A stretch of 64,000 nucleotides of DNA from Dolomitihabitans soli (GCF_022213955.1 NZ_JAKNTW010000008.1:372001-436000), one strand, 5' to 3'. Shown: positions 1-11,596, counted from the first letter of the stretch. A program made the numbers and translations. Notes: generated by a model from the letters alone, not told the origin.

Positions 1-16
1 GAGCTGGAGAACTGAC

Positions 17-1366
17 ATGGCATCCCGATCACGAAAGCCAAACGGGCGGTCGTCCATCTACCTCGGCAAGAACGGCAACTGGCACGGCTGGGTCGTCATG
101 GGCGTCAAGGACAACGGCGCTCCCGACCGTCGCCACCGTGAAGCCGCGACCGAAACGGAGGTCACACGAAAGGTCCGCGAGCTGGAGAAGCTCCGGGATG
201 CCGGGAAGACGAGCAAGCCAGGGCGCCGACCCACGGTCGAACAGTGGATGACGACCTACCTGGACACGATCTGTGCCCGCCTGGTGTCCACCGGCAAGAT
301 GGCTCCCCGGACGCTCGACGACTACCGGAGCAAGAGCCGGAACTGGATCATTCCGCACCTCGGCAAGCACCGCCTTGACCGGCTGCTGCCTGAGCACCTC
401 GACAAGCTGTATAGCGCCATGGCCAGCGCTGGCAAAGCGGAATCGCACATCCTCAAGGTTCACCGGATCGTCTCCAGAGCTCTTGAGATCGCCATGCGTC
501 GCGATCAGATCGGCCGGAACGTCGCGAAGCTGGTCGACTCGCCCGGCAGTGGAGACGTCGAGATCGAGCCGCTGAGCCGTACCGACGTTCACAAGATTCT
601 CAAAGCCGTTGAAGGGCGGCGGAACGGGGTGCGCTGGATCATCGGCCTGACCCTCGGGCTCCGCCAAGGGGAAGCGCTCGGGCTCCGCTGGAAGTATGTC
701 GACCTCGACGAGCAAGAAGTCAAGATCTGGTGGCAGATCCAACGGACGAAGTGGGAACACGGCTGCGGGGATCCGGTGGCGTGCACGAAGGACAAGCACA
801 TTCACCCGTGCCCGAAGAACTGCGAGAAGCATCACCACCGCGACAAGTGCCTACCGGGCTGCGCCAAGCGGGGCCATGTCTGCCGCGAGATCAAGAACCC
901 GTGCCCGAAGAACTGCGTCCGCCACGCGAGCACCTGTCCGGAGCGGAAGGGCGGCGGCCTGGGCTTCCGGCGGCCCAAGAGCAAGTCCAAGCGATCGATC
1001 CCGCTGCCCGCCGAGTTGATCCCCCTCCTCAAGGCACAACGGGAAGTCGTCGAGCAAGAGGCCGGCGACGAGGGCTGGCAGGATCACGACCTCGTGTTCC
1101 CTCGTCCTGACGGTCGGCCCATCGACCCCCGCCACGACTGGGAGGAGTGGAAGCAGCTCCTACAGGACGCGGGCGTCCGTGACGTACGGGTCCACGACGG
1201 ACGCCACACCGCGGGGACACTGCTCGTCGACATGGGCGTTCACGTCCGCACGGTGATGGAGGTCCTCGGTCACTCCGACATCCGGGTGACTCAGCGGTAC
1301 ACCCACGTGGCCACCCCGATGGCCCGCGACGCCGCCAAACAGATGGGCCGCGCCCTTTGGGGATAA
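17..1366 (+). CDS. int: Tyrosine recombinase (phage-type integrase)
   Basis: The 449-residue protein would catalyse site-specific integration and excision of the element to its left. An N-terminal region resembling arm-DNA binding (about 1-60) precedes a SAM-like core-binding domain (about 70-170) and a catalytic domain. The catalytic set is complete: R216 in GLRQGEALGL, H393 and R396 in HDGRHTAG, H419 in LGHS, and nucleophile Y428 in RYTH. The catalytic domain is interrupted at about 248-312 by an insertion with ten cysteines and many histidines, which I recall from integrases of actinobacterial conjugative elements. ATG 17 is preceded by GGAGA at 6-10. A TGA at 13-15 just before the start suggests a close upstream gene, perhaps an excisionase. 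A hairpin follows the stop. Confidence 0.95.
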   Translation: MASRSRKPNGRSSIYLGKNGNWHGWVVMGVKDNGAPDRRHREAATETEVTRKVRELEKLRDAGKTSKPGRRPTVEQWMTTYLDTICARLVSTGKMAPRTLDDYRSKSRNWIIPHLGKHRLDRLLPEHLDKLYSAMASAGKAESHILKVHRIVSRALEIAMRRDQIGRNVAKLVDSPGSGDVEIEPLSRTDVHKILKAVEGRRNGVRWIIGLTLGLRQGEALGLRWKYVDLDEQEVKIWWQIQRTKWEHGCGDPVACTKDKHIHPCPKNCEKHHHRDKCLPGCAKRGHVCREIKNPCPKNCVRHASTCPERKGGGLGFRRPKSKSKRSIPLPAELIPLLKAQREVVEQEAGDEGWQDHDLVFPRPDGRPIDPRHDWEEWKQLLQDAGVRDVRVHDGRHTAGTLLVDMGVHVRTVMEVLGHSDIRVTQRYTHVATPMARDAAKQMGRALWG

Positions 1367-1396
1367 CTGCAACGGGAAATGCAACGGCAAACGATC

Positions 1397-1428
1397 ACAG
1401 GGCGTGCTCCGAATGGAGTACGCCCTGT
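1397..1428. terminator. Hairpin terminator between integrase and tRNA-Thr
   Basis: Two 14-base arms, 1397-1410 and 1415-1428, pair with one mismatch around the loop GAAT. It lies 30 bases after the integrase stop and just beyond the tRNA-Thr 3' end, so it could end both converging transcripts. Confidence 0.7.
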
Positions 1429-1435
1429 TCATTGA

Positions 1436-1466
1436 TGGAGCCGCCTAAGGGAATCGAACCCTTGAC
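1436..1466. other. Probable attachment-site half within the tRNA-Thr 3' end
   Basis: The T arm and acceptor end of tRNA-Thr form the junction between integrase DNA on the left and chromosome on the right. This is inferred from position only, because the partner copy that would define the core lies outside the window. Confidence 0.35.
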
Positions 1467-1512
1467 CTACGCATTACGAGTGCGTCGCTCTGGCCGACTG
1501 AGCTAAGGCGGC
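1436..1512 (-). tRNA. tRNA-Thr (anticodon CGT)
   Basis: Read on the minus strand, the 7-base acceptor stem GCCGCCT pairs with AGGCGGC. The anticodon loop carries CGT, reading ACG (Thr). The T arm contains GGTTCGATTCC. The discriminator is T and the CCA end is encoded (1436-1438). The gene is intact, so if an element integrated here it rebuilt the 3' end. Confidence 0.95.
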
Positions 1513-1580
1513 GGGCCATGCCGGTGGCACATGGCTTGCAAAGTCTACAGGTATCCGGACCGTCCCCGCGCCCCCGCGGC

Positions 1581-3248
1581 TCAAGCGATCCTCGGGCACC
1601 GCTTCCCGTCCTCCGGCACCTTCAACTCCAGCAGGTACGCGTCCACGATCTTGTCCACGCACCCGGAGCCGGTCAGGTAGGCGGTGTGGCCGTCGCCGTC
1701 GAATCCGAGCAGCACCCCGGAGGACAGTTCTCCGGCCAGGGCCTCGGACCACTCGTACGGCGTGGCGGGGTCGCGTTCGGTGCCGACGACGAGGATGGGC
1801 GGGGCGCCCTTGGCGGTGAGGCGGTCGGGCGGCGGGGTGGCGTCGGTGGGCCAGAAGGCGCAGGGGAGGGAGCTCCACATGACGCTGGCTCCGAAGCGGG
1901 GGGAGGCAATGGCGGCGCGTTCCGCGGCGGTGGCGTAGGCGGCGACGGTACGGGGGAAATGGTTGTCGATGCAGTTGATGGCCATGTTGACTTCGGTCTG
2001 GTTGGAGTAGGTACCGTCGCGGCGGCGGTCGAGCAGCAGGTCGGCGAGGAGCAGGAGGGTGGAGCCGTCGCCCTTGAAGGCAGCGGTCAGGGCCTCGCGG
2101 AGCGCCGGCCAGGAGCGTTTGTCGTAGAGCGGGGTGATGACGCCGAGGGCGGCCCACGACTCGGTGACGGCCCGGCCGTCGCCGGAGGAGTTGCGCAGGG
2201 GTTCCTGGTCGGTACGGTCGAGCAGGGCGGTCAGCTCGGCGAGGGCGGAGTCGACGTCGCGGCTCTGGAAGGGGCAGGTCTCGTCGGTGAAGCAGTCTTC
2301 GAGGAAGGCGCGCATGGCGACCTCGAAGCCTTCCGCCTGGGTCTGGTTGAGCTCGACGGGCGAGAGGGAGGGGTCTACCGCTCCGTCCAGGACGAGGGCG
2401 CGGACCCGGTCGGGGAACAGCTGCGCGTAGACGGCGCCGAGGAAGGTGCCGTACGACTTGCCGAGGTAGGTGAGGCCGGGGTCGCCGAGGGCGGCGCGCA
2501 GGATGTCGACGTCGCGGGCGGCGTTCTCGGTGCCGACGTGCGGGAGGAGCCTGGCCGACTGACCCTGGCAGCCCGAGGCGAACCGGCGGGAGCCCTCCTC
2601 CAGGGCGGTGATCTCGGCCTGGGAGTCGGGAGTGGAGTCCAGGGAGAGGTAGGCGTCGAGCCTGCTGGTGGACAGGCAGCGGACGGGGGAGGACTCGCCG
2701 ACTCCGCGTGGGTCGAACCCGACCACGTCGTAGCGGGCGCGTACGCCGGCGGTGAGCACCGATCTGGCGGCTCTGCCGTACGCGATGCCTGAGCCGCCGG
2801 GGCCGCCGGGGTTGATCAGGATGGAGCCGGCACGGTCGCCGGAGGCGGGGAGGCGGATCGTGCTGATCTGGATGCGTTCGCCCTCGGGCTTGGCGTAGTC
2901 GAGGGGGACGTCGATTTTGGCGCACTGGAAGCCGTCTTTGCAGTCGGTCCAGGCCGGTTTCTGCGAGTAGTAGGCGGCCAGGCCGGGGGTGGGCGGGCGG
3001 GTGACGTCTGGCGCGACCGCCGATGGCTTCGATGGGGTCTGGGGAGCTTTGCCGTCCTGCGCGACGCACGCCGTACCGGTCAGGGCGACCGTCAGGACCG
3101 CCACCGCGAGCCGCCTGAGCGGGTGGCGCGCACCCTCATACGTCGCTCCCCCGCCGGCCCGCAAGAACCGGCGGTACGGCGGAGCGTCGGTGCCGGGGCG
3201 TGCGGGTGAGCCCGGTGTCCTCATCTGGGTGATTGTCGGATCCTCCAT
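1581..3248 (-). CDS. Secreted alpha/beta-hydrolase, tripeptidyl-aminopeptidase family
   Basis: The 555-residue exported serine hydrolase resembles the Streptomyces Tap/SlpD/SlpE peptidases, which cleave short peptides from N-termini outside the cell. A hydrophobic stretch ends in TGTAC, an imperfect lipobox, so it may be a lipoprotein. The oxyanion-hole motif NPGGPGGSG is followed by the nucleophile elbow GKSYG. A late Asp in GTERDPATP and His in GDGHTAY complete a plausible triad. Cysteines near the C-terminus (SGCVD, RCPRIA) fit the family's TAP-like C-terminal domain. ATG 3248 was chosen because GGCGGAG sits close before it and it falls 28 bases after the upstream gene; ATG 3224 is an alternative. 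It is probably the last gene of the tmk-holB-PSP1 run. Confidence 0.9.
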   Translation of the reverse strand: MEDPTITQMRTPGSPARPGTDAPPYRRFLRAGGGATYEGARHPLRRLAVAVLTVALTGTACVAQDGKAPQTPSKPSAVAPDVTRPPTPGLAAYYSQKPAWTDCKDGFQCAKIDVPLDYAKPEGERIQISTIRLPASGDRAGSILINPGGPGGSGIAYGRAARSVLTAGVRARYDVVGFDPRGVGESSPVRCLSTSRLDAYLSLDSTPDSQAEITALEEGSRRFASGCQGQSARLLPHVGTENAARDVDILRAALGDPGLTYLGKSYGTFLGAVYAQLFPDRVRALVLDGAVDPSLSPVELNQTQAEGFEVAMRAFLEDCFTDETCPFQSRDVDSALAELTALLDRTDQEPLRNSSGDGRAVTESWAALGVITPLYDKRSWPALREALTAAFKGDGSTLLLLADLLLDRRRDGTYSNQTEVNMAINCIDNHFPRTVAAYATAAERAAIASPRFGASVMWSSLPCAFWPTDATPPPDRLTAKGAPPILVVGTERDPATPYEWSEALAGELSSGVLLGFDGDGHTAYLTGSGCVDKIVDAYLLELKVPEDGKRCPRIA

Positions 3249-3276
3249 ATCACTCCGCCTCGCGAAGAGCAGGCGT

Positions 3277-4110
3277 CTAGTCCCCGCCACCCGTGTACAT
3301 CGCGTCGTGCTGTTTGCGCGGGGAGCACACGGAGGCCGAGGGACAGGCGCAACGGCGGCCGCCGTCGTCGAGCCGGACCACGACCGAGTCGGAGGGGACG
3401 TTGCGGGACACGACCGTGCCGTCGCCGTCGGGTGTGCCCACCTTCGCACCGAGAGAGGGCATCTTGTCGTGCGCCTTGACGTACAGCGGGTGCTCGTACT
3501 TCAGGCAGCACATGAGACGGCCGCAGGCGCCCGCGATGCGCAGCGGGTTGACCGGAAGGTCCTGGTCCTTGGCCATCCGGACTGATACCGGCTCGAAGTC
3601 CTTCAGGAAGGTGGCGCAGCACAGGTCGCGCCCGCAGGGGCCGATGCCGCCCTGGAGGCGGGCCTCGTCGCGCGGGCCGATCTGGCGCAGTTCGACGCGT
3701 GCCCGGAGGTTGCGCGCTAGGTCGCGGACGAGGGCGCGGAAGTCGACGCGGTGCGGGGCGGAGAAGTAGACGGTGTAGACGTTGTCACCGTCGAGATAGT
3801 CGACGCCGACGACCTTCATCGGCAGGTCATGCCGTTTGATCAGCCGTTTGGAGACGCTGCGGGCCTCGGCTCGGTGACGCCGGTTGGAGTCGTCCCGGGT
3901 GAGGTGCTCCTCGCCGGCGACTCCCCCGCAGACAGGCAGGCCGTCGATCTCCTCGCTGACCCACTGCGGCGCCCAGACGCACTCGGCGACCTCGAACGCC
4001 GACTCCGTCGGCACCAGCACCTTGTCGCCGACCTTCGGAGTGTGGCCGCCCGGATCCAGGTAGTAGAGACGTCCGTATCGGGTGAAGCTCACGGCCATGA
4101 TCATGCCCAT
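3277..4110 (-). CDS. PSP1 C-terminal domain protein (YaaT-like)
   Basis: The 277-residue cytosolic protein belongs to the PSP1/YaaT family, known in Bacillus for roles in sporulation phosphorelay and RNase Y complexes; the actinobacterial role is unclear. The two family cysteine clusters are present, GPCGRDLCCATF and GACGRLMCCLKYE. The PSP1 core is at about 80-230 and a variable tail with a further CACPS motif follows. Holding a place beside holB and tmk is a common bacterial arrangement. Two nearby ATGs (MGMIM) leave the exact start open by a few residues. Confidence 0.93.
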   Translation of the reverse strand: MGMIMAVSFTRYGRLYYLDPGGHTPKVGDKVLVPTESAFEVAECVWAPQWVSEEIDGLPVCGGVAGEEHLTRDDSNRRHRAEARSVSKRLIKRHDLPMKVVGVDYLDGDNVYTVYFSAPHRVDFRALVRDLARNLRARVELRQIGPRDEARLQGGIGPCGRDLCCATFLKDFEPVSVRMAKDQDLPVNPLRIAGACGRLMCCLKYEHPLYVKAHDKMPSLGAKVGTPDGDGTVVSRNVPSDSVVVRLDDGGRRCACPSASVCSPRKQHDAMYTGGGD

Positions 4111-4168
4111 GGAGTCGTGCTCGCCTCCCTCGCGTAGGCCCCCGCTTCACGCCACCTTACGCCTGGAT

Positions 4169-5344
4169 TCAACCCGCCCTCAGGGCCAGGGTCATGGCCT
4201 CCACGGCGATCTGGGGGTTGACGTTGGCGGCGAGCCGCTCACGGCACTTCATGATCGCGTTGATCCTGACGAGCGTCGCCTCCGTGCTGGTGGCTCCCGC
4301 CAGCCGGTCGAGGTCGGCGCGACGGTCCTCGTTGGCGAGCTCGACCCCCGCCCCGAACTGTACGGCGAGCACGTCACGGTAGAAGGCGGCCAGGTCGAGG
4401 AGGGCGCCGTCGAGCGAGTCGCGCTTGACCCGGGTCGCCCTGGACTTCTGCCGATCCTCCAGCTCCTTCAGCGCGCCCGCGCCGCCACGGACCAGCCCCT
4501 TGTTGAGCCCTTTGCCCGAGGAGCCCTCGCCGTACGCCTTGCGCAGCTCGGTGGTCTCCGTCTCGTTCAACGCGGCGGTCGCCGAGGCGGCCTCCTCCTC
4601 CGCCGTCTTCACCAGCCGTTCGGCGGCGGTGATGCACTCGCCAACCCCCGACAGTGACATGGGGATCGACAGGACGGCGTCGCGGCGGCGCCGTACCTCC
4701 TCGTCGAGCGCCAGCCTGCGGGCCCGGCCGAGGTGGCCCTGAGCGGCCCGCGCGGCGAACTCGGCGACGTCGGGTGGTACGGCGTCGCGGGTGGCCAGTT
4801 CGTGGGCGACGGCGGCGGTCGGGGGGGTGCGCAGGGTGATGAGACGGCAGCGGGAGCGGATGGTGGTGACCATGTCGTCGGGCGAGGGCGAGCACAGCAG
4901 CCAGACCGTCTTCGGCGGGGGCTCCTCGATGGCCTTGAGCAGCGCGTTGGCGGCGGCCTCCGTGGCGCGGTCGGCGTCTTCGAAGAGGACGACGTGCCAG
5001 CGGCCGAGGGTGGGCGCGCCGGCCGCCCGCAGGATCAGCTCGCGGGTCTGCTTGACACCGTAGGACAGGCCCTGGGGGCGCACGGCCTCCAGGTCGGGAT
5101 GCGAGCCGATGGCCACCTGGTGGCACACGTCACAGTGACCGCAGCCCCCGTCCGGGCAGAGCAGCGCGGCGGCGAAGGCCTTGGCGGCGGCTCCGCGCCC
5201 GGATCCGGGCGGGCCGGTGAACAGCCAGGCGTGCGTCATCCCTGCACCGCGCCCGCCCGCCAGGAAATCGGCGCCGGCCGCGGCCGCACGTGCGAGCAGG
5301 GCGGCGGCCGGTTCCTGCCCGACGAGATCGTCGAAGACTCCCAC
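4169..5344 (-). CDS. holB: DNA polymerase III delta' subunit
   Basis: The 391-residue clamp-loader subunit takes part in loading the sliding clamp. An N-terminal AAA+ module carries a degenerate P-loop, GPPGSGRGAAAKAF, lacking the usual GKT; delta' subunits commonly do not hydrolyse ATP. The C4 zinc module follows in CPDGGCGHCDVC. The pattern LFEDADRATEAAANALLKAIEEPP corresponds to the SRC-preceding region, and sensor residues occur in IRSRCRLITL. The start lies 9 bases after the stop of the upstream tmk fusion, implying co-transcription. Confidence 0.94.
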   Translation of the reverse strand: MGVFDDLVGQEPAAALLARAAAAGADFLAGGRGAGMTHAWLFTGPPGSGRGAAAKAFAAALLCPDGGCGHCDVCHQVAIGSHPDLEAVRPQGLSYGVKQTRELILRAAGAPTLGRWHVVLFEDADRATEAAANALLKAIEEPPPKTVWLLCSPSPDDMVTTIRSRCRLITLRTPPTAAVAHELATRDAVPPDVAEFAARAAQGHLGRARRLALDEEVRRRRDAVLSIPMSLSGVGECITAAERLVKTAEEEAASATAALNETETTELRKAYGEGSSGKGLNKGLVRGGAGALKELEDRQKSRATRVKRDSLDGALLDLAAFYRDVLAVQFGAGVELANEDRRADLDRLAGATSTEATLVRINAIMKCRERLAANVNPQIAVEAMTLALRAG

Positions 5345-5353
5345 GGTGCAAGG

Positions 5354-7417
5354 TTAGTCGCGGATCGCGGGCATCGTGCCGGTCGCGTCCTCCGACTCCT
5401 GCGGAACGGGGTCGGGCAGGACATCGCGGACCCGGTCCTGGATGAGACGGGAGATCTCGTCCTGCGGCTTGGTGCCGTCGATGACCACGTAACGGTCGGG
5501 ATCGGCGGCGGCCAGTGCGCGGAACTCCCGGCGGACCCGCTCGTGGAACTCCAGCGGCTCCGCCTCGATCCGGTCGGCCGGCGAGGCGAAGCGGGCCAGG
5601 CCGATCGACGGCGGCACGTCGATGAGCACGGTGAGGTCGGGGACGAGCCCGCCGGTGGCCCAGGCGTTCACCTTGGCCACGTCGTCCGCCTCGAGGGAGC
5701 GGCCCGCGCCCTGGTACGCCAGGGAGGAGTCGACGTAGCGGTCGGTGACCACCATGGCGCCGCGGTACAGCCCCGGCCGGATGACCTTCTCCACGTGCTC
5801 GGCGCGGTCGGCGGCGTAGAGCAGCGCCTCGGAGCGCGCGGACAGCCCCTGGTGCGCGGCGTCGAGCAGGATCGCGCGCAGCCGCATGCCGACCTTGGTC
5901 GAGCCCGGCTCCCGGGTCTGGACGACGTCGAAGCCCTGGTCGCGCAGCCAGATGGCGAGCAACCGCGACTGGGTGGTCTTGCCCGAGCCCTCGCCGCCCT
6001 CGAAGGCGATGAACAGCCCGCGCGCCTGCTCCTGCTCCGGCCCTCCCGGCACGAACCGCTGCCCGCGCACCGCCGCGATGAGGTCGACCAGGATCGGGAT
6101 CCCCTTGCGGTCGTCCATGTGCCGCAGCGCGAGCACCCCGACGGTCATCGCGAGCACCGCGCCGACGAGCATCACCAGGTTGGTGCCGTCGAAGCTGTAG
6201 ACGATCTCCGGGCCGAACCTGATCGGATGCCTGCCGTACAGGCCGGCGAGGGTCGGGGCCACCGCGACGACCAGCAGTAGCGTCACGCGCGCCGTGGACT
6301 GCAGGAACGAGAACGTACGGCCGCGCAGCGCGTCCTCCACCTCCAGGCCGATCAGGGTGTAGCCGATGATCCAGGCGATGCCCGCGCAGGCGCCGAGCAC
6401 CACGGTGAGCATGACGACGATCACCAGATTGTGGATCAGCGCGATGGCGGCGAGCACGATGCCGGCCGCCAGGATCGACAGGCCGAACAGCCGGGGGCGG
6501 GACAGCTCGCGAAGCAGCCGGGGACCGAAGAACATGCCGAAGGCCATGCCGACGAAGACGGCGCCGAAGACCGTGCCGTACGCGGCGTCACCGCCCTGCA
6601 GCGCCTCGACGTAGATCTTGGCGACGCCGACCACCGCACCGCCCGCGGCGAAGGCGCCCAGCATGCCGATGACCAGGCCGCGGATCAGCCGGTTGCCGCC
6701 GACGAAGCGCCAGCCCTCGCCGATCTGCCGGAGCACCGACGGGGTGGAGATCTCGGTGTGGTTCTTCGGGATGTCGCGCAGCGTGAAGATCAGGAACGCG
6801 GAGACCAGGTAGACCAGCGCGTTGATGAACAGCGCCAGGCGGGTCGGCTCGCCGTCCACGATCGGCAGCAGGTTGCCGAGCAGGTCGGCCGGCAGTGCGA
6901 GGACCGCGAACAGGACCGCGGCGATCGGGGCCGTGCCGTACGTGACCAGGAGGTTGAGCTGGTTGGCCTCCTCCAGGCGCTCCTTGGGCACCAGGTTGGG
7001 CACCGTGGCGTCCTTGGCGGGGACCCAGAAGAGGTTCACGCACTCGACGAGGAACGTCGCGACGATGATCCACTGGTAGTTGGCGAAAATCGGGATCGAC
7101 AGCACCAGCGCGAACCGCGACAGGTCGGCGAAGAACATCGTCAACCGGCGGTCGAACCGGTCGGCCACCGCCCCGGCCAGCGGCCCGAGCAGGATGGCGG
7201 GCAGCATCTTGGCGACGAAGACACCGCCGATGGCCAGGCTCTGCGCCTGGTAGCCGCTGCCCGCGGTGAGGTTTCCGGCGAGCGCGGTCAGGGCGATGAT
7301 GTTCAGCCAGTCGCCGAGGCTGCACAGCGACATGGCAGTCCACAGCCTGCGGAACGAGGCATTGGCCAGCACGTGGGGGGGTTTGCGCCGTGGTGTGGAC
7401 CGGCCAGGGGTGGTCAT
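5354..7417 (-). CDS. tmk: MFS transporter-thymidylate kinase fusion
   Basis: The 687-residue two-part protein has an N-terminal major-facilitator domain (about 20-435) with roughly a dozen hydrophobic segments and the loop motif GPLAGAVADRFDRR. A cytosolic thymidylate kinase (about 465-687) follows, which phosphorylates dTMP to dTDP. Kinase motifs are the P-loop GGEGSGKTT at 474-482, the TREPG loop, and the DRY-type motif in VVTDRYVDSSLAYQGAGR. It has all the kinase motifs and no other tmk is visible, so it is probably the functional enzyme. Such fusions recur in actinobacteria, but the transport substrate is unknown. It is the first gene of the run continuing into holB. ATG 7417 is the only start that includes the first helix. 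Confidence 0.92.
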   Translation of the reverse strand: MTTPGRSTPRRKPPHVLANASFRRLWTAMSLCSLGDWLNIIALTALAGNLTAGSGYQAQSLAIGGVFVAKMLPAILLGPLAGAVADRFDRRLTMFFADLSRFALVLSIPIFANYQWIIVATFLVECVNLFWVPAKDATVPNLVPKERLEEANQLNLLVTYGTAPIAAVLFAVLALPADLLGNLLPIVDGEPTRLALFINALVYLVSAFLIFTLRDIPKNHTEISTPSVLRQIGEGWRFVGGNRLIRGLVIGMLGAFAAGGAVVGVAKIYVEALQGGDAAYGTVFGAVFVGMAFGMFFGPRLLRELSRPRLFGLSILAAGIVLAAIALIHNLVIVVMLTVVLGACAGIAWIIGYTLIGLEVEDALRGRTFSFLQSTARVTLLLVVAVAPTLAGLYGRHPIRFGPEIVYSFDGTNLVMLVGAVLAMTVGVLALRHMDDRKGIPILVDLIAAVRGQRFVPGGPEQEQARGLFIAFEGGEGSGKTTQSRLLAIWLRDQGFDVVQTREPGSTKVGMRLRAILLDAAHQGLSARSEALLYAADRAEHVEKVIRPGLYRGAMVVTDRYVDSSLAYQGAGRSLEADDVAKVNAWATGGLVPDLTVLIDVPPSIGLARFASPADRIEAEPLEFHERVRREFRALAAADPDRYVVIDGTKPQDEISRLIQDRVRDVLPDPVPQESEDATGTMPAIRD

Positions 7418-7561
7418 AGTGTCAGCGTATCCAGGGTGCTCGCTGGGCTGGGCATGAACATCGAGCAGGCCGGAACAGCCGGTCCGCTCGTCGCATGAGG
7501 GTAATACGACCTTGGTGTCCCCCGCAGGGCTGATTCACCGAATAGGCCCCCTCGTAACCGA

Positions 7562-8869
7562 TCAGGCATGCAATCGCAAGAGTGAGATTTCGGGCGGAGC
7601 CCCGACCCGGACCGGCGGCCCCCAGAACCCGGCCCCCCGCGTCACGTAGACCTGGGTGCCGTCGACGGTCGCCAGCCCCGCCACCACCGGCTGCTGAACC
7701 TTGACGATCATGTTGAACGGCGCCATCTGACCGCCGTGCGTGTGGCCGGACAGCTGCAGGTCAACGCCATTGCGCGCGGCCTCGTGAACCTGCTCGGGCT
7801 GGTGCGCGAGCAGTACGGCCGCGCGCGAGGCATCCCGGCCGGCGAACGCCTTGCCCAAGTCGGGGCCATCGCCGTCGGCGACCCCCGTCAGGTCGTTCAC
7901 CCCGGCGAGATCGAGCACCCCTCCCCCGTGGGAGATCTCCACCCGCTCGTTCCGCAGCGGGCGGACACCGAGATCACGCAGCTCCTCGACCCACTCCTGC
8001 GGCCCGTTCGGCGCGTAGTACTCGTGGTTGCCGGTGACGAAATAGGAGCCGTAGCGGGATTCGAGCGACCTGAGCGGCTTGGCAAGCGATCCGAGCTGGG
8101 CCACCGTACCGTCCACCAGGTCGCCGACGATCGCCACGACGTCGGCCTCCAGCGAGTTGATCATGCGGACGATGCGCTCGGTGTGCGCCCGCCCGGTCAG
8201 CGGCCCGAGGTGGATGTCGCTCACCACCGCGAACCGCAGGCCGTTCATCCGGGGATCGAGCTTCGGGACGGCGATCGAGACCCGTTCGATCACCGGATCG
8301 CCGAGCGCGGTGCGGATCCCCAGCCCGACGGTGCCGAGCGCGCCGACCCCCGCGACCGCGGCAGCCGTACGCCCGAGGAACAGTCGTCGCCCGATCAGGT
8401 CGGGCCCCGGTCCGGCTGCCGTCAGATCCGAGGCGGGCCCGACGGGAGCGGGTGGCGGCGGGCCCGACGGGAGCGGCACGGGCACAGGTGCGGGCGGTTT
8501 GTCGCTCGCCGCCACCGGCACGGGCACAGGCGCGGGCGGTTTGTCGCTGGCCGCCACCGCGGGACGCGGCGAGCTTCTGATCATCCGCGCGGCCACCGCC
8601 CTCGGGATCTCCAGCACGGCCAGGAAGATCACGAGGTAGAACATGAGCGCGATCCAGAAGAACCCCGGCCAGGCCAGCGTGTGCGCCCAGGGGATGCGCG
8701 AGCCCAGCACCGCCACCGGCGTCAGCAGCCCCAGCACGACCACCAGCCCGGTCAGCACCTGGCGGGTACGGCCCCGCCTGGTCACGTCACGGACGAGCCG
8801 ACGCCACAGGTAGTAGTGAACGCCGGTCATCAGAACGACGAGAACCACGACGAACCCGATGTTCACCAC
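7562..8869 (-). CDS. Membrane-anchored metallophosphoesterase (YkuE/YaeI-like)
   Basis: The 435-residue protein begins with about three hydrophobic helices (1-95). A proline-rich linker holds two tandem copies of VAASDKPPAPVPVP, then a further hydrophobic segment after an RRLFLGR motif leads into a calcineurin-like phosphoesterase domain. Metal-binding motifs are SDIHLGP, GDLVDG, GNHEYY, AHQPE and SGHTHGGQ, in the order seen in YkuE/YaeI-type enzymes, some of which act on lipid-linked phosphates outside the membrane. The true substrate is not shown. It lies 75 bases downstream of topA. Confidence 0.92.
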   Translation of the reverse strand: MVNIGFVVVLVVLMTGVHYYLWRRLVRDVTRRGRTRQVLTGLVVVLGLLTPVAVLGSRIPWAHTLAWPGFFWIALMFYLVIFLAVLEIPRAVAARMIRSSPRPAVAASDKPPAPVPVPVAASDKPPAPVPVPLPSGPPPPAPVGPASDLTAAGPGPDLIGRRLFLGRTAAAVAGVGALGTVGLGIRTALGDPVIERVSIAVPKLDPRMNGLRFAVVSDIHLGPLTGRAHTERIVRMINSLEADVVAIVGDLVDGTVAQLGSLAKPLRSLESRYGSYFVTGNHEYYAPNGPQEWVEELRDLGVRPLRNERVEISHGGGVLDLAGVNDLTGVADGDGPDLGKAFAGRDASRAAVLLAHQPEQVHEAARNGVDLQLSGHTHGGQMAPFNMIVKVQQPVVAGLATVDGTQVYVTRGAGFWGPPVRVGAPPEISLLRLHA

Positions 8870-8944
8870 GAACCTCTCTCCCCGGCTGCGTCGTCATGCT
8901 ACGAGCCGGGCCCGGCGAGCGCGCACGCCGAGCTGAGACCGCTC

Positions 8945-11596
<2,652 letters not shown>

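Larger units (their letters stand above)
1..1470. mobile_element. Right edge of an integrative element inserted at tRNA-Thr
   Basis: A tyrosine integrase ends about 70 bases from the encoded CCA end of a tRNA-Thr, and the tRNA 3' end faces the integrase. Elements that use tyrosine integrases often recombine in the 3' half of tRNA genes and keep the integrase next to the attachment site, so the rest of this element probably lies to the left of the window. The resident chromosome resumes to the right with a conserved housekeeping gene run. The second att copy is not visible, so the element and its size are inferred. Confidence 0.6.

Noticed and set aside
1518-2792. 424-residue plus-strand open frame
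   Set aside because: Antisense shadow of the secreted peptidase; Gly/Val-rich composition typical of shadow frames.
4733-6280. 515-residue plus-strand open frame
   Set aside because: Antisense to holB and tmk; no motif.
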